This document shows, one piece after another, positions 10,957 to 21,222 of a stretch of 64,000 bases of DNA. The translations under genes were made by a program, and so were the position numbers. How positions within the stretch are numbered: the stretch's first letter is position 1; every line of letters starts with the position of its first letter. Source of the DNA: Burkholderiales bacterium (lineage in GTDB: Bacteria; Pseudomonadota; Gammaproteobacteria; Burkholderiales; SG8-39); the NCBI GenBank assembly GCA_027493935.1, contig JAOSJV010000001.1, positions 1,736,001 to 1,800,000 on the forward strand. Direction: 5' to 3'. The notes under the pieces are model-generated. The model saw only the letters and a program-made list of their open reading frames with translations. It was not told where the DNA came from and did not search any database.

Positions 10957-12210
10957 ATGGCCGAGATCCGCAACTACACGTTGAACTTCGGGCCGCAGCA
11001 CCCGGCGGCCCACGGCGTGCTGCGCCTCGTGCTCGAGATGGACGGCGAGGTCATCATGCGCGCCGACCCGCACATCGGGCTGCTGCACCGCGCGACCGAG
11101 AAGCTCGCCGAGCACAAGACCTACATCCAGTCGCTGCCGTACATGGACCGGCTGGACTACGTGTCGATGATGTGCAACGAACATGCCTACTGCCTGGCAA
11201 TCGAGAAGCTGCTCGGCATCGTGGCGCCGATCCGCGCGCAGTACATCCGCGCGATGTTTGACGAGGTCACGCGGATCCTCAACCACCTGCTGTGGCTGGG
11301 CACGCACGGGCTCGATATCGGCGCGATGACGATGTTCCTGTACTGCTTTCGCGAGCGCGAGGACCTGTTCGACTGCTACGAGGCGGTCTCGGGGGCGCGC
11401 ATGCATGCGGCCTATTACCGGCCGGGGGGCGTGTACCGCGACCTTCCCGAGACCATGCCGCAGTACGCGTCCTCGCCGTTCCGCAGCGCGCGCGAGCTGG
11501 CGCAGCTGAACGAGCCGCGCTCGGGCTCGCTGCTCGACTTTCTCGAGCGCTTCGTCGAGCGGTTTCCGGCGCGCGTCGACGAGTACGAGACGCTGCTCAC
11601 CGAGAACCGGATCTGGAAGCAGCGTACCGTCGGCATCGGCGTGGTGTCGCCCGAGCGGGCGCTCGCGCGCGGCTTCACCGGCCCGATGCTGCGCGGCTCC
11701 GGCATCGAGTGGGACCTGCGCAAGAAGCAGCCGTACGCGGTGTACGACCGGCTCGATTTCGACGTGCCGGTCGGCGTCAACGGCGACTGCTACGACCGCT
11801 ATCTGGTGCGGGTCGAGGAGATGCGGCAGTCGGCGCGCATCATCCGGCAGTGCATCGACTGGCTGCGCGCCAACCCCGGACCGGTCATGGTCGACAACCA
11901 CAAGGTCGCGCCGCCGTCGCGCGTGGCGATGAAGAGCGGCATGGAGGATCTGATCCACCACTTCAAGCTCTTCACCGAGGGCATCCACGTGCCGCCGGGC
12001 GAGGCCTACGCCGCGATCGAGCATCCGAAGGGCGAGTTCGGGATCTACTTCGTCTCCGACGGCGCAAACAAGCCATATCGCATGAAGATCCGCGCGCCCG
12101 GGTTCCCGCACCTGGCCGGGATGGACGAGCTTTCGAGGGGCCACATGCTCGCCGACGTCGTGGCGATCATCGGTACCATGGACATCGTGTTCGGGGAAAT
12201 CGACAGGTGA
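10957..12210 (+). CDS. nuoD: NADH-quinone oxidoreductase subunit D
   Basis: NuoD (49 kDa-type subunit) forms much of the quinone pocket with NuoB. It is 417 residues, standard length. The start [20 protein letters not shown] contains the quinone-site His residues, and the end reads DIVFGEIDR as usual. ATG 10957 is preferred to the adjacent GTG 10954 because of spacing from GCGGAG. The frame is intact through its length. Confidence 0.97.
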   Translation: MAEIRNYTLNFGPQHPAAHGVLRLVLEMDGEVIMRADPHIGLLHRATEKLAEHKTYIQSLPYMDRLDYVSMMCNEHAYCLAIEKLLGIVAPIRAQYIRAMFDEVTRILNHLLWLGTHGLDIGAMTMFLYCFREREDLFDCYEAVSGARMHAAYYRPGGVYRDLPETMPQYASSPFRSARELAQLNEPRSGSLLDFLERFVERFPARVDEYETLLTENRIWKQRTVGIGVVSPERALARGFTGPMLRGSGIEWDLRKKQPYAVYDRLDFDVPVGVNGDCYDRYLVRVEEMRQSARIIRQCIDWLRANPGPVMVDNHKVAPPSRVAMKSGMEDLIHHFKLFTEGIHVPPGEAYAAIEHPKGEFGIYFVSDGANKPYRMKIRAPGFPHLAGMDELSRGHMLADVVAIIGTMDIVFGEIDR

Positions 12211-12305
12211 GGAGGCCGTGAGCGCCTGAACGAGTGGATGCGCGAATGCGCCGGCCGGTCCGGGACCCTCACGCCTACATGAATTCAAGACTTCGCTGAA
12301 AGAGA

Positions 12306-12783
12306 ATGCTGTCCGCACAGGCATTGAGCAAGGTCGACCGCGAGCTGGCGAAGTTCCCTGCCGACCGCCGGCGATCGGCGGTGATCGCGGCGCTCGCGAT
12401 CGCGCAGGAGGAGCACGGGCACCTGTCGACCGAGGTGATGGACTTCGTCGCGCGCTATCTCGGCATGCCGCCGGTCGCGGTGTACGAGGTCGCGAGCTTC
12501 TACACGATGTTCGACCGGGCACCGCTCGGCAGACACAAGCTGTGCGTGTGCACCAACCTGCCATGCGCGCTGCGCGGCGCGGTCGAGACGCTCGAGCACC
12601 TCAAGCGGCGGCTCGGCATCGAGGTGAACGAGACCACACCAGACGGCAACTTCTCGCTGCGCGAGGGGGAGTGCTTCGGCGCCTGCGGCGACGCACCGGT
12701 CAGTGCTGCGCAACAACAAGGAGATGCTCTCGTTCATGACACCGGAGCGGATCGACCGCCTGCTGGAGGAGCTCGCCAAGTGA
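12306..12783 (+). CDS. nuoE: NADH-quinone oxidoreductase subunit E (one frame break)
   Basis: NuoE (24 kDa-type) carries the N1a [2Fe-2S] cluster. Ligand Cys residues are seen in CVCTNLPC and CFGACGDAP. The frame breaks after GDAPV at about 12702-12703. Removing one base gives [15 protein letters not shown] and runs to a TGA at 12781-12783, the normal NuoE C terminus. Without correction the frame would run straight into nuoF. Corrected length is about 158 residues. An insertion error is the likely cause because both halves are fully conserved. Confidence 0.9.
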
Positions 12784-14137
12784 TCACCGCGCATGCGCCG
12801 TTTCCCGCCGACGCCTACGGGCCCGAAGCGCTCGTCATGAAGGGCGTGGACGGACTCAACTGGCGGCTCAAGGACTACGAGGCGCGCGGCGGCTACCGGG
12901 CGCTGCGCAAGGTGCTCGCCGAGGGCGTCGCGCCCGACGCCGTGATCGCAGAGGTCAAGAAGTCCGCGCTGCGCGGGCGCGGCGGGGCAGGGTTCCCGAC
13001 CGGCCTCAAGTGGAGCTTCATGCCGCGCGGCTTTCCGGGGCAGAAGTACATGGTCTGCAACTCGGACGAGGGCGAGCCGGGCACGTTCAAGGATCGCGAC
13101 ATCCTGCGCTACAACCCTCACAGCGTCATCGAGGGAATGATTCTCGCCGGGTACGCCACCCGGAGCCACGGTCGGCTACAACTACATCCACGGCGAGATC
13201 TGGAGCGTCTACGAGCGCTTCGAGGAGGCGCTCGCCGAGGCGCGCGCGGCGGGCTATCTCGGCCAGCGCATTCTCGGCAGCGACGTCGGCTTCGAGCTGC
13301 ACGCGGTGCACGGCTGGGGCGCGTACATCTGCGGCGAGGAGACGGCGCTGCTCGAGTCGCTCGAGGGCAAGCGGGGCATGCCGCGCTTCAAGCCGCCGTT
13401 CCCTGCGAGCTACGGTCTGTACGGCAAGCCCACGACGATCAACAACACCGAGACCTTCGCGGCGGTGCCCTGGATCGTGCTGCACGGCGGCGAACGCTAC
13501 CTCGAGCTCGGCCGCCCGAACAACGGCGGCACAAAGATCTTCTCGGTGTCTGGCCACGTCGCGCGGCCCGGCAACTACGAGGTGCGGCTCGGCACGCCCT
13601 TCGCGAAGCTGCTCGAGATGGCGGGCGGCGTGCGCGCCGGGCGCCGGCTGAAGGCGGTGATCCCGGGCGGCTCGTCGATGCCGGTCTTGCCGGCCGACGT
13701 CATGCTGCGCACCGACATGGATTACGACTCGATCGCCAAGGCCGGCTCGATGCTCGGCTCCGGCGCGGTGATCGTGATGGACGACTCGACCTGCATGGTA
13801 AAGGCGCTCGGGCGCCTCTCCTATTTCTACTACGAGGAGTCGTGCGGGCAGTGCACGCCCTGCCGCGAGGGGGACCGGCTGGCTCTACCGCATGGTGCAC
13901 CGGATCGAGTCCGGGCGCGGCCGCCCGGAGGACCTCGACGCGCTGGTGAGCGTTGCCGAAAACATCATGGGACGCACGATCTGTGCGCTCGGCGACGCGG
14001 CGGCGCTGCCGGTGAAGAGCTTCATCGCGCACTTCCGCGACGAGTTCGAGCACCACATCCGGCACCAGCGCTGCCTGGTCGACGTCCCGGGCGGGTATTT
14101 CACGGTGCCCGGCGCTTCGCTCGCACGGGCGGCGTGA
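12780..14137 (+). CDS. nuoF: NADH-quinone oxidoreductase subunit F (two frame breaks)
   Basis: NuoF (51 kDa-type) binds NADH, FMN and cluster N3. It starts at a GTG overlapping the nuoE stop. The NADH/FMN segments [14 protein letters not shown] and [15 protein letters not shown] are in frame one. After a break at 13159-13161 (extra C in ACCC) the frame resumes with [11 protein letters not shown] and continues to the cluster motif [13 protein letters not shown] second break in the G5 run 13869-13873 (one G extra) is followed by [12 protein letters not shown] and the fourth cluster ligand in [10 protein letters not shown]. Corrected length is about 451 residues, normal apart from a slightly extended tail ending SLARAA. 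Two independent breaks in an essential gene argue for sequence error. Confidence 0.9.
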
Positions 14138-14157
14138 GAATGCCGCGCGAGGATGCG

Positions 14158-16487
14158 ATGCTGAAGATCGAGATCGACGGCCGGCAGACCGAGGCGCTGC
14201 ACGGCGCCACGGTAATGGAGGCCGCCAACGCGCTCGGCATCTACATCCCGCACTTCTGCTACCACAAGAAGCTCTCGATCGCGGCGAACTGCCGCATGTG
14301 CCTGGTCCAGGTCGAGAAGGCGCCCAAGCCCCTGCCTGCGTGCGCGACGCCGGTCACCGATGGTATGAAGGTGTGGACGCGCTCCGAATACGCGCGGCAG
14401 GCGCAGCAGGGCGTAATGGAGTTCCTGCTGATCAACCATCCGCTCGACTGCCCGATCTGCGACCAGGGCGGCGAGTGCCAGCTGCAGGACCTTGCGGTCG
14501 GCTACGGCGCAAGCGCCTCGCGCTACCGCGAGGAGAAGCGCGTCGTAGCGCACAAGGACCTCGGACCGCTCGTCGCCGCCGAAGAGATGACGCGCTGCAT
14601 CCACTGCACGCGCTGCGTGCGGTTCGGGCAGGAGATCGCCGGGGTGATGGAGCTCGGCATGATCAACCGCGGCGAGCACGCCGAGATCATCGCCTTCGTC
14701 GGCGCGACGGTCGACTCGGAGCTCTCGGGCAACATGATCGACATCTGCCCGGTCGGCGCGCTCACCTCCAGACCGTTCCGCTACACGGCGCGCACCTGGG
14801 AGCTCGCCCGGCGCAAGTCGGTGTCGCCGCATTGCGGCCTCGGCGCGAACCTCATCGTTCAGTCCAAGCACAACCGCGTGATGCGGATCGTACCGCGCGA
14901 GAACGAGGCGCTGAACGAATGCTGGCTGTCGGACAAGGACCGCTTCTCCTACGAGGGTCTCGGCTCCGAGGAGCGCGCGACGAGCCCGCTCGTCAAGCAA
15001 GGCGGCGAATGGCGCGAAGTCGAGTGGCCGGCCGCGCTCGAGCACGCGGCGCACGCGCTGCGCGAGGTGCGCGACCGGCACGGTGCCTCGGCGATCGGCG
15101 CCCTCGGCTCGCCGCACGCCACGCTCGAGGAGCTCTACCTGCTGCAGCGGCTCGTGCGCGGGCTGGGCTCGGAGAACGTCGACTTCCGGCTGCGCCGCGC
15201 CGACTTCTCCGCCGACGGCGCCCGCGCCGGCGCGCCCTGGCTCGGCATGCCGGTCGCCGAGCTCGGGGCGCTCGATCGCGTGCTCGTCGTCGGGTCGTTC
15301 CTGCGCAAGGATCATCCGCTGATCGCGCACCGTCTGCGGCAGGCAGCGAAGCGCGGCCAGCAGGTGAGTCTGCTGCACGTCGCCGGCGACGATCCGCTGA
15401 TCGCGCTCGCGCACCGCATGATCGTCGCGCCCGGCGCGCTGCCGCACGCGCTCGCCCAGATCGCCCGCGCCGCCGCCGAGGCGAAGGGCGCGCCGGTGCC
15501 CGCGGGACTTGCCGGGATCGAGGCCGGCGATGCGGCGCGCGCGGTCGCGGCAAGCCTGGCGAGCGGCGAGCGGGTCGGCATCCTGCTCGGCAACGCGGCC
15601 GAGCAGCATCCGCGCGCCGCGCAGCTCCACGCGCTCGCGCAGGCGCTCGCCGAGGCGCTCGGCGCGCGCTTCGGCTTTCTCGGCGAGGCGGCGAACAGCG
15701 TCGGCGGCTATCTCGCCGGCTGCGTGCCGGGCGAGCGCGGACTGGACGCCCGCGCGATGCTCGCCGCGCCGCGCAAGGGCTACCTGCTGCTCGGCGTCGA
15801 GCCCGGGCTTGACTGCCACGATCCCGGGCAGGCGGCGGCGGCGATGGCGGCCGCGGACGTCGTCGTCGCACTGTCGGCGTTCGCCGGCCCCGTGCTCGAC
15901 TACGCCGACGTCATCCTGCCGGTCGGCCCGTTCAGCGAGACCTCGGGCACCTTCGTGAACACCGAAGGACGGGCGCAGAGCTTCAATGGCGTCGTCCAGC
16001 CGCTCGGCCAGGCGCGTCCCGGGTGGAAGGTGCTGCGCGTGCTCGGCAACCTGCTCGGGCTCGAGGGGTTCGACTTCGACACGAGCGAGGCGGTGCGCGA
16101 CGCGGCGTGCCGGGCCGAGGCGGTGGCCGCGCGGCTCGACAACCGCGTGCGCGGCATCGCGCTCGACCCCGCGCCCGCGAGCACGACGCTAGAGCGCATC
16201 GCCGACGTGCCGATCTACTTCGCCGACCCGCTGGTGCGCCGCGCGCGCTCGCTGCAGCGCACGCGCGACGCGCGGGCGCCGCAGGTGCGCATGAACGCGG
16301 CGACGATCGCCCGGCTCGGCCTCGAGGCGGGGGCGCGCGTGCGCGTGCGCCAGAGCGGCGGCGACGCGGCGCTCGAGCTCGCTGCGGACGAGGGCTCGCC
16401 GACGGCGTGGTGCGCGTGGCGGCGGCCCATCCGTCCACTGCGGCGCTCGGCGCGATGTTCGGTCCGATCGCGGTGGAGCGGGCGTGA
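14158..16487 (+). CDS. nuoG: NADH-quinone oxidoreductase subunit G (one frame break near end)
   Basis: NuoG is the large iron-sulfur subunit of the peripheral arm. An N-terminal ferredoxin domain ([15 protein letters not shown]), the [15 protein letters not shown] motif and the CIHCTRC plus [10 protein letters not shown] cluster region are followed by a long molybdopterin-oxidoreductase-like domain. ATG 14158 (MLKIEIDG) is chosen for its GAGG ribosome-binding site and family fit; ATG 14140 would add six residues. Near 16399-16401 one base appears missing: correcting it gives [17 protein letters not shown] and [10 protein letters not shown], the normal C terminus, with TGA at 16485-16487. Corrected length is about 776 residues. 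Confidence 0.92.
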
Positions 16488-17577
16488 ACGAGTTCGCGCA
16501 GGCGCTCGAAGGATACTCGGCCGCGTTCTTCGGCCCAGAGTGGGGGGGGTCGTGTTCCTCACCGCCAGGTACCTCGTCCTGATCATCGCGATCGCGCTGC
16601 CGGTCATACTGTGCGTGGCCTACCTGACGCTCGCCGAGCGCAAGGTGATCGGCTACATGCAGGTGCGCATCGGCCCGAACCGGGTCGGCTGGGCGGGGCT
16701 GCTGCAGCCCTTCGCCGACGTGCTGAAGCTGCTGGTGAAGGAGGTCGTCGTACCGACCGGCGCGAACAGGTTCCTGTTCGTGGTGGCGCCGATGCTCTCG
16801 CTGATGCCGGCGCTCGCCGCGTGGGCGGTGATCCCGTTCGCGCCCGGGCTGGTGCTCGCCGACATCAACGCCGGACTGCTGTACGTGCTGGCGATCACCT
16901 CGATGGGCGTGTACGGCGTGATCATCGCCGGCTGGGCGGCGAATTCGAAGTACGCCTTCCTCGGCGCAATGCGTTCGGCCGCGCAGATCGTATCCTACGA
17001 GATCGCAATGGGCTTCGCACTCGTCTGCGTGCTGATGGTGTCGCAGAGCCTGAACCTGTCGGAGATCGTCGCCGCCCAGGCGCGCGGCCATTTCGCCGGC
17101 GAGGGCGTCAATTTCCTGTCGTGGAACTGGCTGCCGCTCTTTCCGATGTTCCTGGTCTACTTCATCTCGGCGGTCGCCGAGACCAACCGCCTGCCGTTCG
17201 ACGTCGCCGAGGGCGAATCGGAGATCGTGGCGGGATTCCACGTCGAGTACTCGGGCATGGCGTTCGCGCTTTTCTTCCTTGCCGAGTACGCCAACATGAT
17301 CCTGGTGTCGACGCTCGCGGCGGTCATGTTCCTCGGCGGCTGGCTGCCGCCGCTCGACGCGCCGGTGCTGAACGCGGTGCCGCCGATCATGTGGCTCGCC
17401 CTCAAGGTGGCGGCGCTCTTGTTCTGCTTCCTGTGGTTCCGGGCGACCTTCCCGCGCTACCGCTACGACCAGATCATGCGGCTCGGATGGAAGGTCTTCA
17501 TTCCGCTCACCATCGTGTGGCTGGTGGTGGTCGGCGTGTGGATGCAGACGCCGTACAGCATCTGGCCCTCGCCATGA
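16484..17577 (+). CDS. nuoH: NADH-quinone oxidoreductase subunit H (frame break in G8 run)
   Basis: NuoH is the membrane subunit that helps form the quinone chamber. A GTG at 16484 overlaps the nuoG stop (GTGA) and gives [20 protein letters not shown]. The frame then slips in a run of eight G at 16542-16549 and resumes [15 protein letters not shown]. The conserved [40 protein letters not shown] and [14 protein letters not shown] loops follow. The G run needs one more G or two fewer. A downstream start at GTG 16552 would give an intact but N-terminally short protein, so the break is likely but not certain. About 364 residues with eight helices. Confidence 0.9.
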
Positions 17578-17602
17578 ACGGCACCCGCCCAGGAGGCGCG
17601 CG

Positions 17603-18095
17603 ATGATCGAACGTGTGCGCGACTTCTTCAAGACCTTCCTGCTGCTAGAGCTGGTACGCGGGCTTGCCCTCACCGGCCGCCACCTGTTCGCGCGCAAGGT
17701 CACCATTCAGTTTCCGGAGGAGAAGACACCGCTGTCGCCGCGCTTCCGCGGGCTGCACGCGCTGCGCCGGTACCCGAACGGCGAGGAGCGCTGCATCGCG
17801 TGCAAGCTGTGCGAGGCGGTCTGCCCCGCGCTCGCGATCACCATCGAGTCGGAGAAGCGCGCCGACGGCACGCGCCGCACCACGCGCTACGACATCGACC
17901 TCACCAAGTGCATCTTCTGCGGCTTCTGCGAGGAATCCTGCCCGGTCGACTCGATCGTCGAGACGCGGCTGCTCGAGTACCACGGGGAGAAGCGCGGCGA
18001 CCTCTACTATACGAAGGGAGATGCTGCTCGCGGTCGGCGACCGCTACGAGGAGCAGATCGCAAAGGACCGCGCGACCGACGCGGCGTACCGGTGA
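17603..18095 (+). CDS. nuoI: NADH-quinone oxidoreductase subunit I (one frame break)
   Basis: NuoI carries clusters N6a and N6b. Two ferredoxin motifs are clear: [12 protein letters not shown] and [12 protein letters not shown]. The break is in GGG at 18016-18018: removing one G gives [17 protein letters not shown] and a stop at 18093-18095, the usual C terminus. The stop and the ATG of nuoJ share one base (TGATG). Corrected length is about 163 residues. GGAGGCGCG precedes the ATG. Confidence 0.92.
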
Positions 18096-18697
18096 TGTTC
18101 GAGTACTACGTCTTCTGGCTCTTCGGCGCGATCCTGATCTTCGCCGGACTGCGCGTGGTCACCGCGCGCAACCCGGTGCACGCGGCGCTGTTCCTGGTGC
18201 TCGCCTTCTTCACCGCCGCCGAGCTCTGGCTCCTGCTGCGCGCCGAGTTTCTGGCGATCGCGCTGGTGCTGGTATACGTCGGTGCGGTGATGGTGCTGTT
18301 CCTGTTCGTGGTGATGATGCTCGACATCAACATCGACCGGCTGCGGGAAGGCTTCTGGCACCACCTGCCGCTCGCCCTCGCGGTCGCGGTGATCATGCTG
18401 CTCGAGGCGGCGCTGGTGCTCGGCCGCGGCTACTTCGGCGCCGACGCGCTGCCCGCTCCGCGCGACCCCGGCGCCGGCTACAGCAACACCAAGGCGCTCG
18501 GGCGGGTGGTCTACACCGATTACGTCTATCCGTTCGAGCTCGCGGCCGTGCTGCTGCTGGTGGCGATCGTGGCGGCGATTGCGCTCACGCTGCGGCGGCG
18601 CAAGGACACGAAGTACCAGGATCCCGCGCGACAGGTGGCGGTGAGGCGGCAGGACCGCGTCCGCCTGGTGCCGATGCGCGCCGAGAAGGAGGAGTGA
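18095..18697 (+). CDS. nuoJ: NADH-quinone oxidoreductase subunit J
   Basis: NuoJ is a membrane subunit with five helices. It is 200 residues. The motif [20 protein letters not shown] on the third helix, with its pi-bulge region and conserved Glu nearby, is typical. The protein ends in a charged cytoplasmic tail. The start overlaps the nuoI stop by one base. The frame is intact. Confidence 0.95.
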   Translation: MFEYYVFWLFGAILIFAGLRVVTARNPVHAALFLVLAFFTAAELWLLLRAEFLAIALVLVYVGAVMVLFLFVVMMLDINIDRLREGFWHHLPLALAVAVIMLLEAALVLGRGYFGADALPAPRDPGAGYSNTKALGRVVYTDYVYPFELAAVLLLVAIVAAIALTLRRRKDTKYQDPARQVAVRRQDRVRLVPMRAEKEE

Positions 18698-18702
18698 GCG
18701 CT

Positions 18703-19008
18703 ATGCTGTCGCTGTCGCACTTCCTGATCCTCGCAGCGGCGCTGTTCGCGATCAGCATCGTCGGCATCTTCCTCAACCGCAAGAACGTGATCATCCTGCT
18801 GATGGCGATCGAGCTGATGCTGCTCGCGGTGAACATGAACTTCATCGCGTTCTCGTACTACCTGCAGGACATCGCCGGACAGGTGTTCGTGTTCTTTATC
18901 CTGACGGTGGCCGCCGCCGAGTCGGCAATCGGGCTGGCGATCCTGATGGCGCTGTTCCGCAACCTGCGGACGATCCATGTCGAGGATCTGGACAGTCTGA
19001 AGGGCTGA
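18703..19008 (+). CDS. nuoK: NADH-quinone oxidoreductase subunit K
   Basis: NuoK is a three-helix membrane subunit related to MrpC. It is 101 residues. The two proton-pathway Glu residues are visible, one in [13 protein letters not shown] and one in [20 protein letters not shown] ends 8 bases before the ATG. Length is standard and the frame is intact. Confidence 0.96.
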   Translation: MLSLSHFLILAAALFAISIVGIFLNRKNVIILLMAIELMLLAVNMNFIAFSYYLQDIAGQVFVFFILTVAAAESAIGLAILMALFRNLRTIHVEDLDSLKG

Positions 19009-19074
19009 AAGGGAGGGGAGGGTGCAGCAAGGCTCGATCAACGAGGCCCGCCGCCTGCGCGCCGGAGACGGCGG

Positions 19075-21102
19075 ATGAGCGGCGCGATGAAGCTCGCGCT
19101 GTTGGTGCCGCTCGCGCCGCTCGCCGGCGCGATCGTCGCCGGGCTGTTCGGTCGGGTGATCGGGCGCACCTGGTCGCACCGCGTGACCATCGCCGGGGTC
19201 GCGGTGGCGTTCGCCGCCTCGTGCGCGATCTTCAACCAGGTCCTCGGCGGCGCCAGCATCGAAGGCACGGTGTACACGTGGCTCGTCTCGGGCGGGGTGA
19301 ACTTCGAGATCGGCTTCCTGATCGACCGGCTCACCGCGCTCATGATGGTGGTGGTGACCTTCGTGTCGCTGATGGTCCACGTGTACACGATCGGGTACAT
19401 GGCCGACGACCCGGGGTACCAGCGGTTCTTCGCCTACATCGCGCTGTTCACGTTCTCGATGCTGATGCTGGTGATGGCGAACAACTTCCTGCAGCTGTTC
19501 TTCGGCTGGGAGGCGGTCGGCCTGGTGTCGTATCTCCTCATCGGGTTCTGGTACAAGCGCCCGAGCGCGACCTACGCGAACCTGAAGGCGTTCCTCGTGA
19601 ACCGCGTGGGCGATTTCGGATTCATTTTGGGCGTCGGCCTGGTGCTGGCCTTCTTCGGCAGCCTCGACTACGCGACCGTCTTCGCCGCCGCGCCGGGCAA
19701 GACCGGTGCGACGATCGAGATCCTGCCTGGCGCGCAGTGGGCGCTGCTCAGCGTGATCTGTATTTGCCTGTTCATCGGCGCCATGGGCAAGAGCGCGCAG
19801 TTCCCGCTGCACGTGTGGCTGCCCGACTCGATGGAGGGCCCGACGCCGATCTCGGCGCTGATCCACGCCGCGACCATGGTGACCGCAGGGATCTTCATGG
19901 TGGCGCGCATGTCGCCGCTGTTCGAGCTGTCCGACGCCGCGCTCTCCTTCGTCCTGGCGATCGGTGCGATCACTTCCTTCTTCATGGCGCTCATCGCGCT
20001 GGTGCAGTACGACATCAAGCGCGTGGTCGCCTACTCGACGCTGTCGCATCTCGGGTACATGACCATGGCGCTCGGCGCCTCGGCCTACTCGGCGGCGATG
20101 TTCCACCTGATGACGCACGCATTCTTCAAGGCGGTGCTGTTCCTCGGCGCCGGCTCGGTCATCGTTGCGCTGCATCACGAGCAGGACATGCGGCGGATGG
20201 GCGGCCTGCGCCGGTACATGCCGATCACGTACGCCACCGTGCTGATTGGCGCGCTGGCGAACGCCGGGTTCCCACCGTTCGCCGGGTTCTTCTCCAAGGA
20301 CTCGATCATCGAGGCGCTGCACGCGGCGCAGCGCCCCGGCGCCGGCTTCGCCTACGCGCTGGCGGTCGCCGGGGTCTTCGTCGGCGCGCTGTACTCCTTC
20401 CGGCTGGTCTTTTTCGCCTTCCACGGCAAGGAGCGGTTCGACGCCACGCACCACGGCCACGGCGGCCACGTCCACGGCCACGACGGCGATGGCCACGGCC
20501 ACGGCGGCGGCGCGCCGCACGAGTCGCCGTGGGTGATCACCGTGCCGCTCGCGCTGCTGGCGCTCCCGTCGATCGCCGCCGGTTGGACCATCGGCTCGGT
20601 GCTGTACGGGAGCTTCTTCGGCGGCGCGATCGTGGTGGCTCCGGAGCACACGTGGATCGGGACGCTCGCGCGCGACTTCCACGGCGTCTGGCCGATGATG
20701 ACGCACGCGCTGACGACGGCTCCGTTCTGGCTCGCGATGGCAGGCCTCGCGACCGCGTGGTACCTCTACATTGCGCGGCCCGATCTGCCCGGCGTCATCC
20801 GCAACCGGCTCGGGATCGTCACGCGCATCCTCGAGCGCAAGTACGGCTTCGACGACTTCAATGACTGGTTCTTCGCCGGCGGCGCCCGCGCGGTGGGCAC
20901 CGGGCTGTGGAAGGGCGGCGACGTGGCCGTCATCGACGGCGTGCTGGTCAACGGGTCGGCGCGGCTGGTCGGGCTGATCGCGCGGATCGTGCGGCGGTTC
21001 CAGACCGGGTTCATCTACAACTACGCGTTCACCATGTTCATCGGCCTGCTCGCGCTGCTCAGCGTCTGGCTGTGGCTGTGGCGAGACGCGCTGCCCCGCT
21101 GA
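19075..21102 (+). CDS. nuoL: NADH-quinone oxidoreductase subunit L
   Basis: NuoL is the distal antiporter-like proton-pumping subunit with the long lateral helix. It is 675 residues and intact. Key sites are visible: the Glu in FFGWEAVGLVSYLLIG, the Lys in GAMGKSAQFPLHVWLPD and the His/Lys region HAFFKAVLFLGAG. A His-rich loop (about residues 459-479, HHGHGGHVHGHDGDG followed by more His/Gly) sits before the C-terminal helices, as in many betaproteobacteria but rather dense here. A 120-base gap holding a palindrome separates it from nuoM. Confidence 0.97.
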   Translation: MSGAMKLALLVPLAPLAGAIVAGLFGRVIGRTWSHRVTIAGVAVAFAASCAIFNQVLGGASIEGTVYTWLVSGGVNFEIGFLIDRLTALMMVVVTFVSLMVHVYTIGYMADDPGYQRFFAYIALFTFSMLMLVMANNFLQLFFGWEAVGLVSYLLIGFWYKRPSATYANLKAFLVNRVGDFGFILGVGLVLAFFGSLDYATVFAAAPGKTGATIEILPGAQWALLSVICICLFIGAMGKSAQFPLHVWLPDSMEGPTPISALIHAATMVTAGIFMVARMSPLFELSDAALSFVLAIGAITSFFMALIALVQYDIKRVVAYSTLSHLGYMTMALGASAYSAAMFHLMTHAFFKAVLFLGAGSVIVALHHEQDMRRMGGLRRYMPITYATVLIGALANAGFPPFAGFFSKDSIIEALHAAQRPGAGFAYALAVAGVFVGALYSFRLVFFAFHGKERFDATHHGHGGHVHGHDGDGHGHGGGAPHESPWVITVPLALLALPSIAAGWTIGSVLYGSFFGGAIVVAPEHTWIGTLARDFHGVWPMMTHALTTAPFWLAMAGLATAWYLYIARPDLPGVIRNRLGIVTRILERKYGFDDFNDWFFAGGARAVGTGLWKGGDVAVIDGVLVNGSARLVGLIARIVRRFQTGFIYNYAFTMFIGLLALLSVWLWLWRDALPR

Positions 21103-21130
21103 ACGGATGAATCGCTCGACGAGAGGGAGG

Positions 21131-21158
21131 GGCATACGAGCAAGTGGGAGCTCCCGCT
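21131..21158. repeat. Palindromic element between nuoL and nuoM
   Basis: A near-perfect palindrome centred on GGGAGCTCCC lies at about 21131-21158: GAGCAAGTGGGAG is followed at once by CTCCCGCTTGTTC. Eleven of 13 pairs are Watson-Crick and two are G-T. Such a hairpin inside a membrane-subunit operon resembles a REP-type intergenic repeat. It could modulate mRNA stability between nuoL and nuoM. Confidence 0.5.
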
Positions 21159-21222
21159 TGTTCGTGCGACCGCTTCTGCGTGCGGGCATGCCGCGAACGT
21201 ACCCTGGTCCCAGCGTGTGGGA

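Noticed and set aside
13885..15819. Long minus-strand frame antisense to nuoG
   Set aside because: Shadow of nuoG with biased, motif-free composition and no ribosome-binding site.
13306..17577. A single 1,423-codon open frame joining the middle of NuoF, NuoG and NuoH
   Set aside because: It arises only because frame breaks in nuoF, nuoG and nuoH happen to line up. Overlapping starts and stops of three normal genes are visible in the corrected frames.
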